Assembly (NCBI GenBank): GCA_016946835.1
Contig: JACVTC010000083.1
Coordinates: 310,001-374,000, forward strand
Direction: 5' to 3'
DNA: 64,000 bases
Source: Neocallimastix lanati (nom. inval.)
Lineage: Eukaryota > Neocallimastigomycota > Neocallimastigomycetes > Neocallimastigales > Neocallimastigaceae
Both the position numbers and the translations under genes were made by a program. Under the pieces are notes generated by a model. The model worked only from the letters and a program-made list of their open reading frames with translations, made no database searches and had not been told where the DNA came from. Within the stretch, counting starts at the first letter, position 1. Each line of letters starts with the position of its first letter. Shown here piece after piece: positions 49,458 to 61,455 of the stretch.

Positions 49458-50379
49458 TCATGGAAGGCATTTAATAATATATAATTTAAACAATAAAAAC
49501 TATTGAGATAGTATAATAAAAGATATATAATTTCAGGCGTTCTATAGCATATATTAGCAATTATTACCTCAATAAAAATTTAATAAATAATAATAATTGA
49601 ATAACATAAAAACTATTCACTTTGTACATAAAATAAAACATTTATTCAAATTATTAAAATTTTTTAAAAATAATTTTGGAAATGTGAATTTTATAAAAAT
49701 AAATAATAATAATATTATAATAATATAGTATTTATTAAAATCTTTAAAGCAAATAATATTATTTTGTATTTATTATTTATAAATTATTCAATACATGATA
49801 TTCTACTCTAATATAATTGTATGATATTACTATCATACCATTACATAATTATTTATTTATTTATCTATCATATATTTTTATTATAATAACATTCTCTTTT
49901 CTTTAAGTCTTATGAATGCAACTCGTTTATAGTACAACTTACAATTTAGTTCTTTTGATTTTTCTTTATATTATATATATTTATTATTAACTTTTTAATT
50001 TTAATAGTTCTGATATATATTTTTAAAAGATCTTTATTCAATTTATTTAGATATTTATTCTAATTATTATAAGTTGTTAAAGACTTATGAATTCATTTTT
50101 TGATTACATATAAAGATCATATATATATTTGAAATATTAAAATCTAAATTTATTAGATAATAATTATTTTTATTAATTTAATACAATATTTGTTGAATGT
50201 ATATAATTTATATTAATCAAAATATGGCGTTGGTGCTATAATAAAAGTTTGTATCAATATTTATTTACATAATAGTTTAAATAAATTTAAACTTAAATAT
50301 TATTATCATTATTATTATTATCACAGTTTAATTTTTTTTCTTCTTCATTTTTATTTTTTTTTAATTGAAAAAATATTAC

Positions 50380-51170
50380 TTATTGGTTATTTTCCTGATT
50401 TACTGCCTCTATATCTTCTTTTAGAGAAGCTACTCTTTGAATCATAACTAATATATTATCAGTGGCCTCTATACTTTTTATTTTTTGAACATTATCTAGC
50501 ATATCCGTAATTCTTTCATTAATAATGTTATTATTGTTCATAGTTCTTTCTAGACGACCCTATTATAAATTATTATTCAATTCATATGAATTTATTAATT
50601 ATATGTACAATTCATTTAAAATTATGTGTACAATTCATTTAAAATTATATATAAATATTTTGTATTAATTATTTTTATTTTTATTTTTATTTTTATTTTT
50701 ATTTTTATTTTTATTTTTATTTTTATTTTTATTTTTATTTTTATTTTTATTTTTTTAATTTTATTTTTATTTTTATTTTTATTTTTTTTTATTTTATACT
50801 TTTTTATATTTTATTTATATTTTATTTATATTTTATTTTTGGAATAACATATACTCTTGATTTTATTAATTGTGGTATTTTTCTCATATTATGTTCATAA
50901 ATTCTGTATAGACCTAAAGATGTTTCATGTAATAATTGAATAAAATATTCAGAAAAAGTATTACATGCTATAATAATTATTAATAAAATATAAAGAATAA
51001 TAATTATAATTAAATATTTAGTGCTATGCAATATATAAGTCTATATATTTTATATTTTATTTAAATCATTAAAAAATAAAAAATAAAAATAAAAATAAAA
51101 ATAAAAATAAAAAAAGTTCAAATTCACCTTTCACTATTTTAAATTTAAGTGTAGCTGGTTCAGAAGACAT
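50380..51170 (-). CDS. BORCS8-like subunit of the BORC lysosome/vacuole-positioning complex
   Basis: Small protein of 111 aa from three exons: 51128-51170, 50855-50967 and 50380-50559 (336 nt; phases agree). Residues 1-15 are MSSEPATLKFKIVKA. The middle (about residues 16-52) reads FSEYFIQLLHETSLGLYRIY then EHNMRKIPQLIKSR. This aligns with the human BORCS8 (MEF2BNB) pattern of a helix ending SVALYRLQEHVRRSLPEL. The C-terminal half is a predicted coiled coil with heptad-like hydrophobics (NIINERITDMLDNVQKIKSI, LVMIQRVASLKEDIEAV). In animals BORC recruits Arl8 and couples lysosomes to kinesin. A fungal role is inferred only from homology. My match is from memory of the family, so moderate confidence. 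Intron 2 contains a (TATTTT)n array. Its neighbours (eL41, DPM3) are unrelated. Confidence 0.72.
50671..50786. repeat. (ATTTTT)n hexanucleotide array in an intron
   Basis: About 19 hexamer units with one interruption near 50752, inside intron 2 of the BORCS8-like gene. In frame it gives alternating Phe/Ile, an artefact ORF. Confidence 0.95.
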
Positions 51171-51216
51171 TTTTTCTTTAAAAAAAAAAATATATATTAC
51201 AAATTTCAAATATCTA

Positions 51217-51312
<96 letters not shown>

Positions 51313-51335
51313 TTCTATATATAATAAAGATAGAT

Positions 51336-51366
<31 letters not shown>

Positions 51367-52017
51367 TTATACTTCTTTACTTCTTTTTTGATGGTTGAAT
51401 ATTCGTTATATCGCACATTATTTTATATTTTTTGGGCAAAGTAAATTGTATTTCTTTTATTAATTGGTTTTTTATTTCTATTCGTTTATTTATTTAAGTT
51501 CTAACTTCATTTAATAAACACTTAATATACACATTACACATAAATATAAAAATATACATAATTTTATTTAAAACAATAACAATATTACTTCAGTTTTTAA
51601 AACATATATAAGTGGTTTCCAATATATATTAAACGTAATAACAATTAATTCATGTAATGAAAAACCATTAATATTTTAACTACGTCTCTTATTAACATTT
51701 AACACAAAAATATACAAATTACTAGTATTTATAATTTTTTTTAATATTTTTTTTTAAAATTTTATTTTTTTTTTTTTTGGTAATTTTTAAAATTTTTTTT
51801 AGAGTTTTCTTAAATACAAGGGATTGATAAAATACATAAATTTCCTTTTCACTTAGAAAATAGAATTAATGTGTTTATTCCTTATTCCAATATTTTAAGG
51901 AAAAGAACTATTAATTAATTTTTTTTCTAAAGAAAACGTAGGTTTACTATTCTTCAATTACTTATAAATCAAAAAAACTAATAGACACGCTTTTAGATTT
52001 ATGATGTCTCAAGCAGA
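51171..52017. other. Intergenic between eL41 and the BORCS8-like gene
   Basis: Contains the 5' flank of the BORCS8-like gene with an (ATT)n array (51218-51311) and (ATTT)n (51328-51366), then the presumed 3' UTR and downstream flank of eL41 (about 51940-52017). No gene seen. Confidence 0.65.
51218..51311. repeat. (ATT)n microsatellite
   Basis: About 31 units of ATT about 50 bp upstream of the BORCS8-like start codon. Confidence 0.95.
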
Positions 52018-52329
52018 TTACTATTATAATTATTTAAAAATAAATTATTTAATATATATTTATTAAACATAACATATTAATTTTATATTCTATATATATT
52101 CTATATAAATTTCAAATATTTACTTTAGATCTGGCTCTCATCTTTCTTCTTTTACGCTTAAGTCTTCTCTGTCTCTTCTTTCTCCACTACAATATTAAAT
52201 AGTTTTTATACAATAAATTTAAGTCAATTTTTTATTATAACATAATTTTATTAAAATAACAATTTTCCTCATTTTTAAAATTATATTATTTTTTTCTTTC
52301 TATATAATTTATTTTACCTTATCTCTCAT
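52018..52329 (-). CDS. RPL41: Large-subunit ribosomal protein eL41
   Basis: One of the smallest known eukaryotic proteins, a basic helix at the interface of the two ribosomal subunits. Three exons: 52318-52329 (MRDK), 52124-52186 (WRKKRQRRLKRKRRK, continuing to ARSK) and 52018-52020, where the third exon begins with the stop codon TAA directly after the acceptor (aattataatag/TAA). This gives exactly 25 residues, the family's length, and matches the near-invariant eL41 sequence at almost every position (Asp replaces Ala at residue 3). Without splicing intron 2 (donor GTAAAT), translation would add Val-Asn-Ile and end at TGA, so the spliced form is preferred. Codons are AGA- and AAG-rich as in highly expressed genes. 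Upstream sequence at 52400-52510 is slightly richer in G+C and is the likely promoter. Confidence 0.95.
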
Positions 52330-55300
52330 TTTAATAAATGAAAAATTATATAAACTTAAAAAAAATTTATTTGAAGGAAATATTTATATATTTATATATT
52401 TTCAAAATTCCAAATTTCCTTATTGCCGTAATTTGCTTCACATTTTAATTATTTTTATTTATGACACAATAGTACTCCTTAAATTGGTATATATTATCAT
52501 TACACTCCATAATATGTAATTGAAATATTATATATTTAATCATATATCCTAATAAATGATTTGCATTTAAAAAATATATTTAAATATGATTGGTCTATTT
52601 TTATATAAGAAAATATGATAATAAATTTTATATAATTCTGTATATTAAAAAATTTTATGTATTATTTATAATTTATTTATTTGTTTATTTATTTATAAAT
52701 TTATTCATATATAAATTTTATATATATTTTTGTATACAATATATTATTAATTTGTGATATTATTGGTTTCAAAATGAAAATTTGTACATTTATTAATACA
52801 ATTAATTTTATAAAACATACATAAATTATACATGTATTTTATTATATATATATTACATGTTAATATAAATATAAATATATATAAATTATTTACTTTTTTT
52901 TTAAATGATTATTTGATTTGAATGAGCGAATAAAAATGGTTTCATTGAATGAATTTAATTATTCATCCATTATAAAAGAATTAAATAAAAAAAAAAAAAA
53001 AAAAAACATTACTATCTTCATATTTTAACAATAAATATGTATTTTATTTTATTTTTTTATTAATTATTTTTTTTGATTAATACTTAATACTTTTATCTCT
53101 AATACAAATTATTCGAAATAAATATTATCATAAAACAAATGTTAATTAATTATATATATATTATTTATTTCCACTTTTTAAAGGCATTATATATCAAATC
53201 ATGAATCAAATCATGATATTAAAATTAATTTTTTGACTTAAAAATTAGATCAAATTTTCATAATTCTACAGGCAGATACAATATTTTAAAAATATATTTA
53301 TTAAATAATGTAAACGTATTTCTAATATCTTGATTTTGCTTTACAATAAAAAATTATATATATATAATATATAACAATATATATTTAACTATATATTACA
53401 ATTTTGATTTTTTAGTTTAAAAATATTCCACATTTTTTCTTTTTTTTTTTTTTTTTTTTTTTTTTGTTGATTTTTTGATTTTTGTTTTTGGATTAAATTG
53501 AAAATTGATAATTTAATTCATTATAATTTTATAATCTATTAAATATTTATAATATTCTGATTTAATGAGAATAGTCAACAATTATTTAGTAAAGATTTTT
53601 AAAGTGAAAAGAATGACTTTTTCTTCTAACTTGTTTAAATAAAAAGTTTTAAAATATTTTTAAATATAAAATTTAAAAAAAAAATTATAATATTATAATT
53701 AAAATATTTTATTTTGAATTCTCAGTTAAAAATTCAAATAAATCAGTTGTATTTAATTGTTTTTTATTTTTTTTTTTTTTTCAGATCGTAATAATAATAA
53801 AATAATTATTAAATATGAAATAAATGTGAATATTGACGTATTTTATTCATATAGATATTATCGTAATAAAATTATAACAATTATTCTAATTAATTATTAA
53901 CTTATAACTAAGTATATTTCGTAATATAAAATACATTCTATATATATTGAAAATTTAATATATTATGATTTGATAAATTAATACAAAATATAATATCATA
54001 TATTTATATATATATAATAAATTTTCTTTTACTAAAAAACAGAAAGAATAATTTTTTAATAAATACGTATATTTATATAGTTTTCTTATTTAAAAAGTAA
54101 TAAATTCATTAAACAGATTAACCTAATTTAAAATTTTTAATATATTTTATCTCAAGTTTTTAATTTTTTAAAATTTTAAAATTAAAGTATCATTTTTGGA
54201 TTTCATTTTGATATTATAGTTCAATTTTAAAAGCTTAAAATTGTTACAATATTAATTGAGGGTTTGACATTCTTTATATATTAATTCGAAGAAAATATTA
54301 TAAACCTCTTTATCTAAGTAGGTATACATTTAAAATGCATGTTGTGTATTGATATCTAGTAAATTTAACATAATTTTTTATAAATCTGTTTTAAAAAAAA
54401 ATACTTTTCTATTTTTTAATATACTTCCTGTAGATAAATAGCTCTATGATTCTATCTATATATATATATATAAATAATAATAATATTCATATTCATATAA
54501 TTTTACCATATTAAATAGAGAATTGAATTAATTATAAATTTTATTATTATTATTTTTTATTTTTATTATATTAATATTATACTGAAACAAAAATCTAGAA
54601 TCTAAATAATAATTCTTTATCTCTATTATGAAAAACATAAATATATATTTTTTTTTTTAAACCTTTAATTATATATAAACTGATCATAAAAAAGTAAAAA
54701 AATTTTTTATTTAATAATTAATACTTTTGTCCTACATTAATGAAATGAAATATCCAAAAAATAAAAAAATTTTTTTCTATTTTGGTATTATTATTATTAT
54801 TGTGTTACCTTTTGTTATATATATATAAAATAAAAATTAATATATTTCCATAAATCTAATATTTTTGTTCCACTTTTATTAATAAAGCATAGTATAAATT
54901 CTTAATTATATATAAATTTAAGTATTTTATTATTTTTCATATTTCATACTGCATTATTAATTTTTTGGATTATATTTCAAAAATATTAATATTATTAAAC
55001 CTACATTTTTTTTATAGCTAGTAAAACCATTCTTTTAATGCATTTTGATTTCAAATAATGAAAATTCAATTTAAATAATATGATCCATCATGAATATATA
55101 TATATAATAAAATCACTCAACCCATACCAAAGAGTTCACTAATTTTTTTTTATAATTGGTATAAATTAACTTTTTTTTATTTATTAAATTAAAATATATA
55201 TATAAAAGATAAAATAAAATAAAATAAAAATAAAAAATAAAAATAAAAATTAATATAAATTAAATTATTGCATTCTCTTATCTTTTTCGTTCATTTGTAA

Positions 55301-55955
55301 ATTTAAATATACTATTAAATTATATAAAAATATATATTTATTATTGATCATTATTTTATAATTTTATTATATTATATAATTTAAAGTTATTTCTTTTTCT
55401 ATTTATTATTTATTATTTTATTTTTCTATTTTATTTATTATTTTATTTATTTATTTATTTTTATTTTTATTTTTTTTTTTTTCATTTTGATTTTTACTTT
55501 TATTTGAATTTTTCTATTTGAATTTTTCTATTTATTTTATTTTATATCTTTTTTTTTTTTTTTTTTTTTTTTTGAAAGATTTTTTAATTTTTACTTTGTT
55601 TAATAATTTAACTTTCATTAAAAAAAAAATTAATAATAATAATAAATAAAATAAAATAAAATAAAATAAAATAAAATAAAATAAAATAAAATAAAATAAA
55701 ATAAAATAAAATAAAATAAAACAAAAATATAATAAAAAATAAAAATTATATATTTAATTTATTACTAATATTTTATTTTATATTATTTTTTATTTTGTTT
55801 TTATTTTATCTTTTTTTTAAATTTACTGAATTTTATTTTTTTATATATTTATAATTATTTTTTTTTTAAAAAAAAATTTTTCTAAAATTTGTCTTCTAAT
55901 TTTTTCTTTTATGGTTTTAAATAAATTTTATTTTAATATATTATTTTTCAGTGTC
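52330..55955. other. Intergenic, no gene seen
   Basis: About 3.6 kb of A+T-rich DNA from the eL41 5' flank to the DPM3 3' end. Features seen: poly(A) at about 52987-53006, poly(T) at about 53439-53465 and 55549-55573, and an (AAAAT)n array at 55645-55721. No ordinary reading frame or RNA gene recognised. Confidence 0.65.
55645..55721. repeat. (AAAAT)n pentanucleotide array
   Basis: About 15 pentamer units, essentially uninterrupted, about 240 bp downstream of the DPM3 stop codon. Confidence 0.95.
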
Positions 55956-57215
55956 TTATATATCTAAACCCTTTGAACGTAAGTCTGCCTTAGCAGTATC
56001 AATTTCCTTTGAATAAATAAATATTATGATAATGATAAAATATTTTAAATTAAACAATAAACATTATATATATTTAAAAAAAATAATAATAAATATATAA
56101 ATAAAAATTATAATAATTATAATAAAAAAGAAAATTGCATATAAATAGAAATTATAATAATTATAATAAAAAAGAAAGTTGCATTAGTTACATATATATA
56201 ATATAAATCTATAAATATATTTTATTTAAATATGGATATAAAATTGTTATATATTTTAATTTACTTTTAAAAGACTAGTATAATCGTCTGGAGTATCAAC
56301 AAAAGTAATTAATTTCCAACCAACATTGGCCATAGAATAAGCACAGAACGCAATTAGAGCTTCAAATGGTAACTACATTTAAATAAATTTTAGTATATAA
56401 TATGTTATTATTTATTATAAAAATTTAAATATTATTAGTTGTTTCATATTTTTTAAGTAGTTCCATTCTATTAAATTTCATTCATAAACAGGATATACTA
56501 ATTTTTAATATAACATAGTTTGCAATCTTATAGTTATATTTTTTTAATTTATTGACGAATAAGTTTTAAAAATGTAATAAAGATTTAATTTATGAATGAA
56601 TTATTATTATTATTATTATTATTATTACTTCTGTATATTCAATATTTTTTGAATAGTATATTTTTGTACAGTTAATTCTTTTATTTTAATTTGCATTTAT
56701 ATTTGTAATACTTGTCAAATATTTTGTTAAAATTATTAATAAAAAATGATTTTTATTATTTTTTTTTCTCTATTTTCTATATTTATTTTTTATTTTTTCT
56801 TTTTTTTTTTCATATATACATAAAAAGTTATCTTTACTATCAGTTTCCTTTTTATATATTTCCTTTTTAAAAATACTTTTTCTTTATTTTGTTCAATAAA
56901 AAATTCTTATAATTTATTTATTTATTTTCGTAATTGTATTTTCATTTATGTATTGCTATTTTTCTGAAATAATATTTAATACATATAATGAGTAGAATTT
57001 ATTACTGCAACTACTGTTATCAATAATAAGCAACAATAAAAATAGATAAATTATATTTTCGTTTATAAAATATTTATAATATTTACAACTGGTAAAATTT
57101 CTTGTAACCAGACTGGGAATTTAATGAATGGGAATAAAGTGTTATGTAAAGATAGAATGAGCCAAGTAAGGGCACAACAGCCGAAAATGGTTAAAAATCT
57201 TGTTGCTTTTGACAT
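55956..57215 (-). CDS. DPM3: Dolichol-phosphate mannosyltransferase subunit 3
   Basis: Small ER membrane subunit that tethers the catalytic DPM1 to the membrane; the complex makes dolichol-phosphate-mannose for N-glycans, O-mannosylation and GPI anchors. Three exons: 57087-57215, 56265-56372 and 55956-56006 (288 nt, 95 aa; all introns phase 0). Human DPM3 is 92 aa. Residues 4-27 form TM1 (RFLTIFGCCALTWLILSL). A PVWLQEILPVLPFEALIAFC stretch spans the loop and TM2 (about residues 36-63), followed by GWKLITFVDTPDDYTSLL and the family's signature C-terminal coiled coil, EIDTAKADLRSKGLDI, which corresponds to the EA.ADL...G pattern that binds DPM1. Yeast S. cerevisiae lacks DPM3, so its presence points to a DPM1/2/3-type complex. 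A 4 x 45-bp tandem repeat lies about 325 bp upstream of the start. Confidence 0.88.
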
Positions 57216-57540
57216 CCTTCATTATTTAATGTTTCATTGTTTTTTATATAAATATATATATTATTATTTGATTGATTAATATCAATAAATTTCATTAATT
57301 ATTGATATATTTTGGATATATTTTAAATTTATAAAATTATTATTAATATTTTTATCATAATAGATTGTTTTAGAACATATATTTAATATATATATATTTA
57401 ATAAAACATCTCTTTTTTTAAAAACAATATACATATAAAAATAAATTTTGGTTTTTACCTTTATTATCTTATTATGAAATAAAAATGAATAAAAAAAATA
57501 AAATTTTTATTAATAATTTAAATACTTTATTTTTTTAAAT

Positions 57541-57720
57541 ATTTCTATTAATTCTTATATAAAAATATAATAATTTTATTTAAATATTTCTATTAATTCT
57601 TATATAAAAATATAATAATTTTATTTAAATATTTCTATTAATTCTTATATAAAAATATAATAATTTTATTTAAATATTTCTATTAATTCTTATATAAAAA
57701 TATAATAATTTTATAATTAT
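57541..57720. repeat. Tandem repeat, 4 x 45 bp
   Basis: The unit starting ATTTCTATTAATTCTTATAT recurs at 57541, 57586, 57631 and 57676 with no visible differences in the first three copies, the last diverging only at its end. It sits in the DPM3 5' flank. Confidence 0.95.
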
Positions 57721-57893
57721 TTTATATAATTTTATTTAGTAAATGTATACATAAAAACAAGAGGAATATAACTTTAAACCCAATCATTATTTAAAATAAT
57801 GTATCAAAAAAATTTAAATACTTAATTAAAACAAAACCAAAAAAAAAAGAATTTTAATCATTTATTTTAATACTATTATTTCCTTTCCTCTAT

Positions 57894-57926
<33 letters not shown>

Positions 57927-58204
57927 TATTTAATAATACAAATATTAATGCTATTTTTTATAGTATTTCAGTATTTTATATAATATTATTTATTTTACTA
58001 ATTATTAAATAATATTAATAATAAAATTAATATAATCATACATTTTTAAGATTAAAAAAAAAAAAAAAAAAAGTTTATTGAACTTTAATATTTAATATTT
58101 TTATTTTATGAATTTTTTTAATAAATTCTAAATTAAAATATTATATAATCTATTCAAAAAAAAAAAAAAAAATAATCATTGGTATTATAAATTAAATTTT
58201 ATAA

Positions 58205-58432
58205 AAAAAAAATAAAATAAAATAAAGATAAAATAAATAAAATAAAATAGAATTAACAATAAAAATAAAATAAAATAAAATTAACAATAAAAATAAGATA
58301 AAATAAAATAAACAATAAAAATAAAATAAAATAAAATAAAACAATAAAAATAAAATAAAATAAAATAAACAATAAAAATAAAATAAAATAAAATAAAACA
58401 ATAAAAATAAAATAAATAAAATAAATAAAATT
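58205..58432. repeat. A-rich minisatellite of (AAAAT)n blocks spaced by ACAAT
   Basis: Blocks of AAAAT units are separated about every 30-35 bp by AACAATAAAAATA, seen roughly six times. Its minus-strand frame encodes only Phe/Ile/Leu/Tyr and is not a gene. Confidence 0.85.
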
Positions 58433-59039
58433 ATAGTATCTATTAATCTACTTTTCAATATTAAATATTTATATACATATTATTCAAATTCAATAACCAT
58501 ATTAATAGTTAATTATTAATTTTGTTTGAAATTAATATTATTATTTAAAATTTTCACAATATCACTTACAAATATATTTATATATTTATTTATTTCCTTA
58601 ATCTTTAAATAAATATAACTACTATCTATAAATGAATAAGAAAAAGAAGTTTTTTAATTTATTTCTAGGTAATAAAAAATTACTATAATATATAATATTA
58701 TAATACGTTTTCTCAATAAATTATAATAATAATAATAATATATTACTTTTAAATTTTGAAAAAATTAATTTTTTTTATTTTTTATTTTATTTTATTTTTT
58801 TTTTAAAAAAAAAAAAATAATTATTTGCTTTTGAATACTTTCTTGCTTTTTTTTTTTTTTTTTTTTGTATATAATTAATAATAAATAAGGCTAGATTGTT
58901 TTAATCCTATATTATTACTTAGTATTTTTTATTTTTTATTTTTTTTTTAGCATTATTATTTTTTCAATAAACTACTTCATATTGAATATTATTGCAATTT
59001 TTTTTTGTTTGTTTGTTTGATCCACATATATTAATTCAC

Positions 59040-60887
59040 TTATAATTTTGGAGCTTCACCAGTTAAACGAGTGTAAGCTTCGACATATTTCTTAACAGTT
59101 TTGTCAATAATGTCTTGTGGTAATTCAATTGGTGTCTTTTTATCGAAGTTAATGCTGGTTAAATAATCACGAACGTATTGCTTATCGTAACTAATTTTTT
59201 TTAAAAAAAAAATTTAAATAATAATTAATAGATTTATATTAATTATATAAATAAAATATTAATAATAATATATAATAATGAAATTAAAATAAATAAAGTA
59301 TATTAATTATTTTTATAAATTAATATTCTTTATAATATTCTTAATATCTTTTATTTATTTTCAAAATCTATTTAAAATTTATAATTCAATATATTTACCT
59401 ATTTTGTCCTTTACCGACTTCGTAACTATCAGCTGGCCAGAAACGAGAGGAATCTGGAGTAAGAACTTCATCAGCTAAAACAATTTCACCATCCTTGTTG
59501 GTACCAAATTCAAATTTGGTATCAGCAATAATGATACCCTTCTTTTCAGCATGGCTAAGAGCCTATTCAAATTTATGAAAATCATATATTAATTATATAT
59601 AATTTAAATTAATTATTAATTTAAAATTATTTTAATTTAGTTTAATTAATATATCCATATATAGTAATAAAAAAAATAAGGACAACTTACAGCCTTGTAA
59701 ACCTTTAAGGCGGCTTCTTCCATTTGTTTAGCGTATTTTTCACCAATAATACCAGCAACCTTACTTGGGTGAATGTTTTCATCTTTAAAATACAAAAAAA
59801 ATAAAAAAAATTTTTTAATTATTATGAGCTAATTTTTTTTACATCATTCAGAAATATTAAATAATTAAATATTTATTAATAAATTAAATATTTACCATGT
59901 TCACCATATTCAGCCTTAGTACTTGGAGTGAAAAGTGGTTCTGGAAGCTTTTGGGATTCCTTTAATTCCTTTGGTAATGGAATATCACAAACGGTACCCT
60001 TGCGCTTGTATTCAGCCCAACCGGAACCTTTTTTCAGTATAACATCAATTTATTAACAAATTTCATTTTTTTAAAAAGAGAAAATTTCTGTTAGATTGTT
60101 CCTCTTAATATTTATATATTAATTATTAATACAATATTTATCTTATACCAGTAATATAACCACGGACAATAGCTTCAATTGGTAAGATAGAGAGCTTCTT
60201 GACAAGCATTGAACGACCTTCTAATTGGTCTCTGTACTTTTGGACGCAAGCTGGCATTTCATCAATGTTAGCAGTGATAAGGTGAGTTTTCATGACGTCT
60301 TTTAATAAATTGAACCAGAAAACACTCATTTGAGTTAAGATCTTACCCTTACCTGGGATACCCTATTTTATAATATTTATTTATTAAATAAAATGTGTTA
60401 TTACTAAATGAATTTTTAAATATATATTTTTTTTTCCAATTTATCATCGTATTATAATTTATAAACATATAATTAATATATTATTTTATATATTATTTTA
60501 TTATTATATACATAATATTCTATAATTTACAATTCTTTATTAATATGTTAAAATATTAATATTTTATAAGAAATTAAAGAAAAGAAATTAATAAAATTTT
60601 CTTTCTTGTTTTTGAATGGTATATATTCTCAAACTCATATTAATTCAATTTATTTTATTATTATTAAATATCTATTTTTTTCTATTTTTGTTTTATATTA
60701 TTTATATATTAATAATATTTTTTTAATAATGATTGCATACATTTTTCATGATGACATCGTAAGCACTTAATCTATCAGTAGCAACGAATAAAAGAGATTC
60801 TTCGTCAATATCATATAATTCACGAACTTTTCCTCTACTAATGAGTTTTAAGTCTGGACAATTGCATTCAAGAATAGCTTGACTCAT
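59040..60887 (-). CDS. ADE1: Phosphoribosylaminoimidazole-succinocarboxamide (SAICAR) synthetase
   Basis: Cytosolic purine-pathway enzyme: CAIR + aspartate + ATP to SAICAR. Six exons: 60741-60887, 60149-60362, 59896-60027, 59691-59782, 59399-59562 and 59040-59190 (900 nt, 299 aa; phases agree; TAA stop), close to the 300-306 aa of fungal Ade1. The start MSQAILE precedes the conserved [10 protein letters not shown]. Next come [35 protein letters not shown] and the family signature [15 protein letters not shown] across the exon 2/3 junction. The chain continues [17 protein letters not shown], then the second signature [27 protein letters not shown] and the C-terminal [12 protein letters not shown]. 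It is monofunctional, as in fungi (animals fuse it to AIR carboxylase). Codon choice is clearly richer in C- and G-ending codons (AAG, GTC, TTC) than in Asn-rich neighbours, as in highly expressed genes. Confidence 0.97.
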
Positions 60888-60970
60888 CTTCACAATTAAT
60901 ATATTACTTTTTTATTATATTAAATAAAAAAATTTTTTCTTTTATTTTATAATAAAAGATTTTGGTGTAG

Positions 60971-61008
<38 letters not shown>

Positions 61009-61455
61009 TAATCATAAATCATATATAATTTGATCTTTTAGATGTATGTATTACTAAATCACCAATAATTCTATCTTATTTTTTTTTTTTTATATATATA
61101 CAAATACATAATGTATTTTTTATATAATAATTTATTATATATTAAAATTAATTCATTATATAATTAAAAGATACTTCATATAAATAAATAATAATTTAAA
61201 TAATATGGATAATATACATAGATAATCTTCTCATGTGATTTTATATTAATTTTTAAATTTAAAAAAAAAAAAAAATAATTGAAATTTCAAAATAAATAAA
61301 TTTTTTTTTTGTATAGAATGGTCCCTTTTTTTTTATAATCATAACTCCCTTTGATTATTTTTGGCATTTCTCACAAATTATTCTTACAAAATATGGTGGT
61401 TTGGGTTACAGATAAGTATTTCCCCTCCCCTTTATATATATATTATTGAATCTAG

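Larger units (their letters stand above)
45859..50379. other. Intergenic, no gene seen
   Basis: About 4.5 kb of A+T-rich DNA between the F-box/WD40 start and the 3' end of the BORCS8-like gene. It has numerous poly(A)/poly(T) runs, a 44-bp hairpin at 48676 and a 113-bp tandem duplication at 49232. No frame with ordinary composition was found. Confidence 0.65.
57216..59039. other. Intergenic with minisatellites, no gene seen
   Basis: Lies between the 3' end of SAICAR synthetase and the 5' end of DPM3. It contains the 45-bp tandem repeat (57541-57720), poly(A) runs (57898-57925, 58053-58072, 58157-58171) and an irregular A-rich minisatellite (58205-58432). No gene seen. Confidence 0.65.

Noticed and set aside
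50626-50847. 73-codon plus-strand Phe/Ile ORF
   Set aside because: It reads the hexanucleotide array in the BORCS8-like intron, antisense to the gene.
52124-52186. eL41 ending with Val-Asn-Ile by reading through the second intron
   Set aside because: The family ends in ARSK or similar, and an acceptor directly followed by TAA gives exactly that length.
57541-57720. Possible CRISPR-like array
   Set aside because: Units are contiguous 45-mers with no spacers and the DNA is eukaryotic, so it is a minisatellite.
58192-58458. 88-codon minus-strand Phe/Leu/Tyr ORF
   Set aside because: It is entirely an A-rich minisatellite with no recognisable domain.
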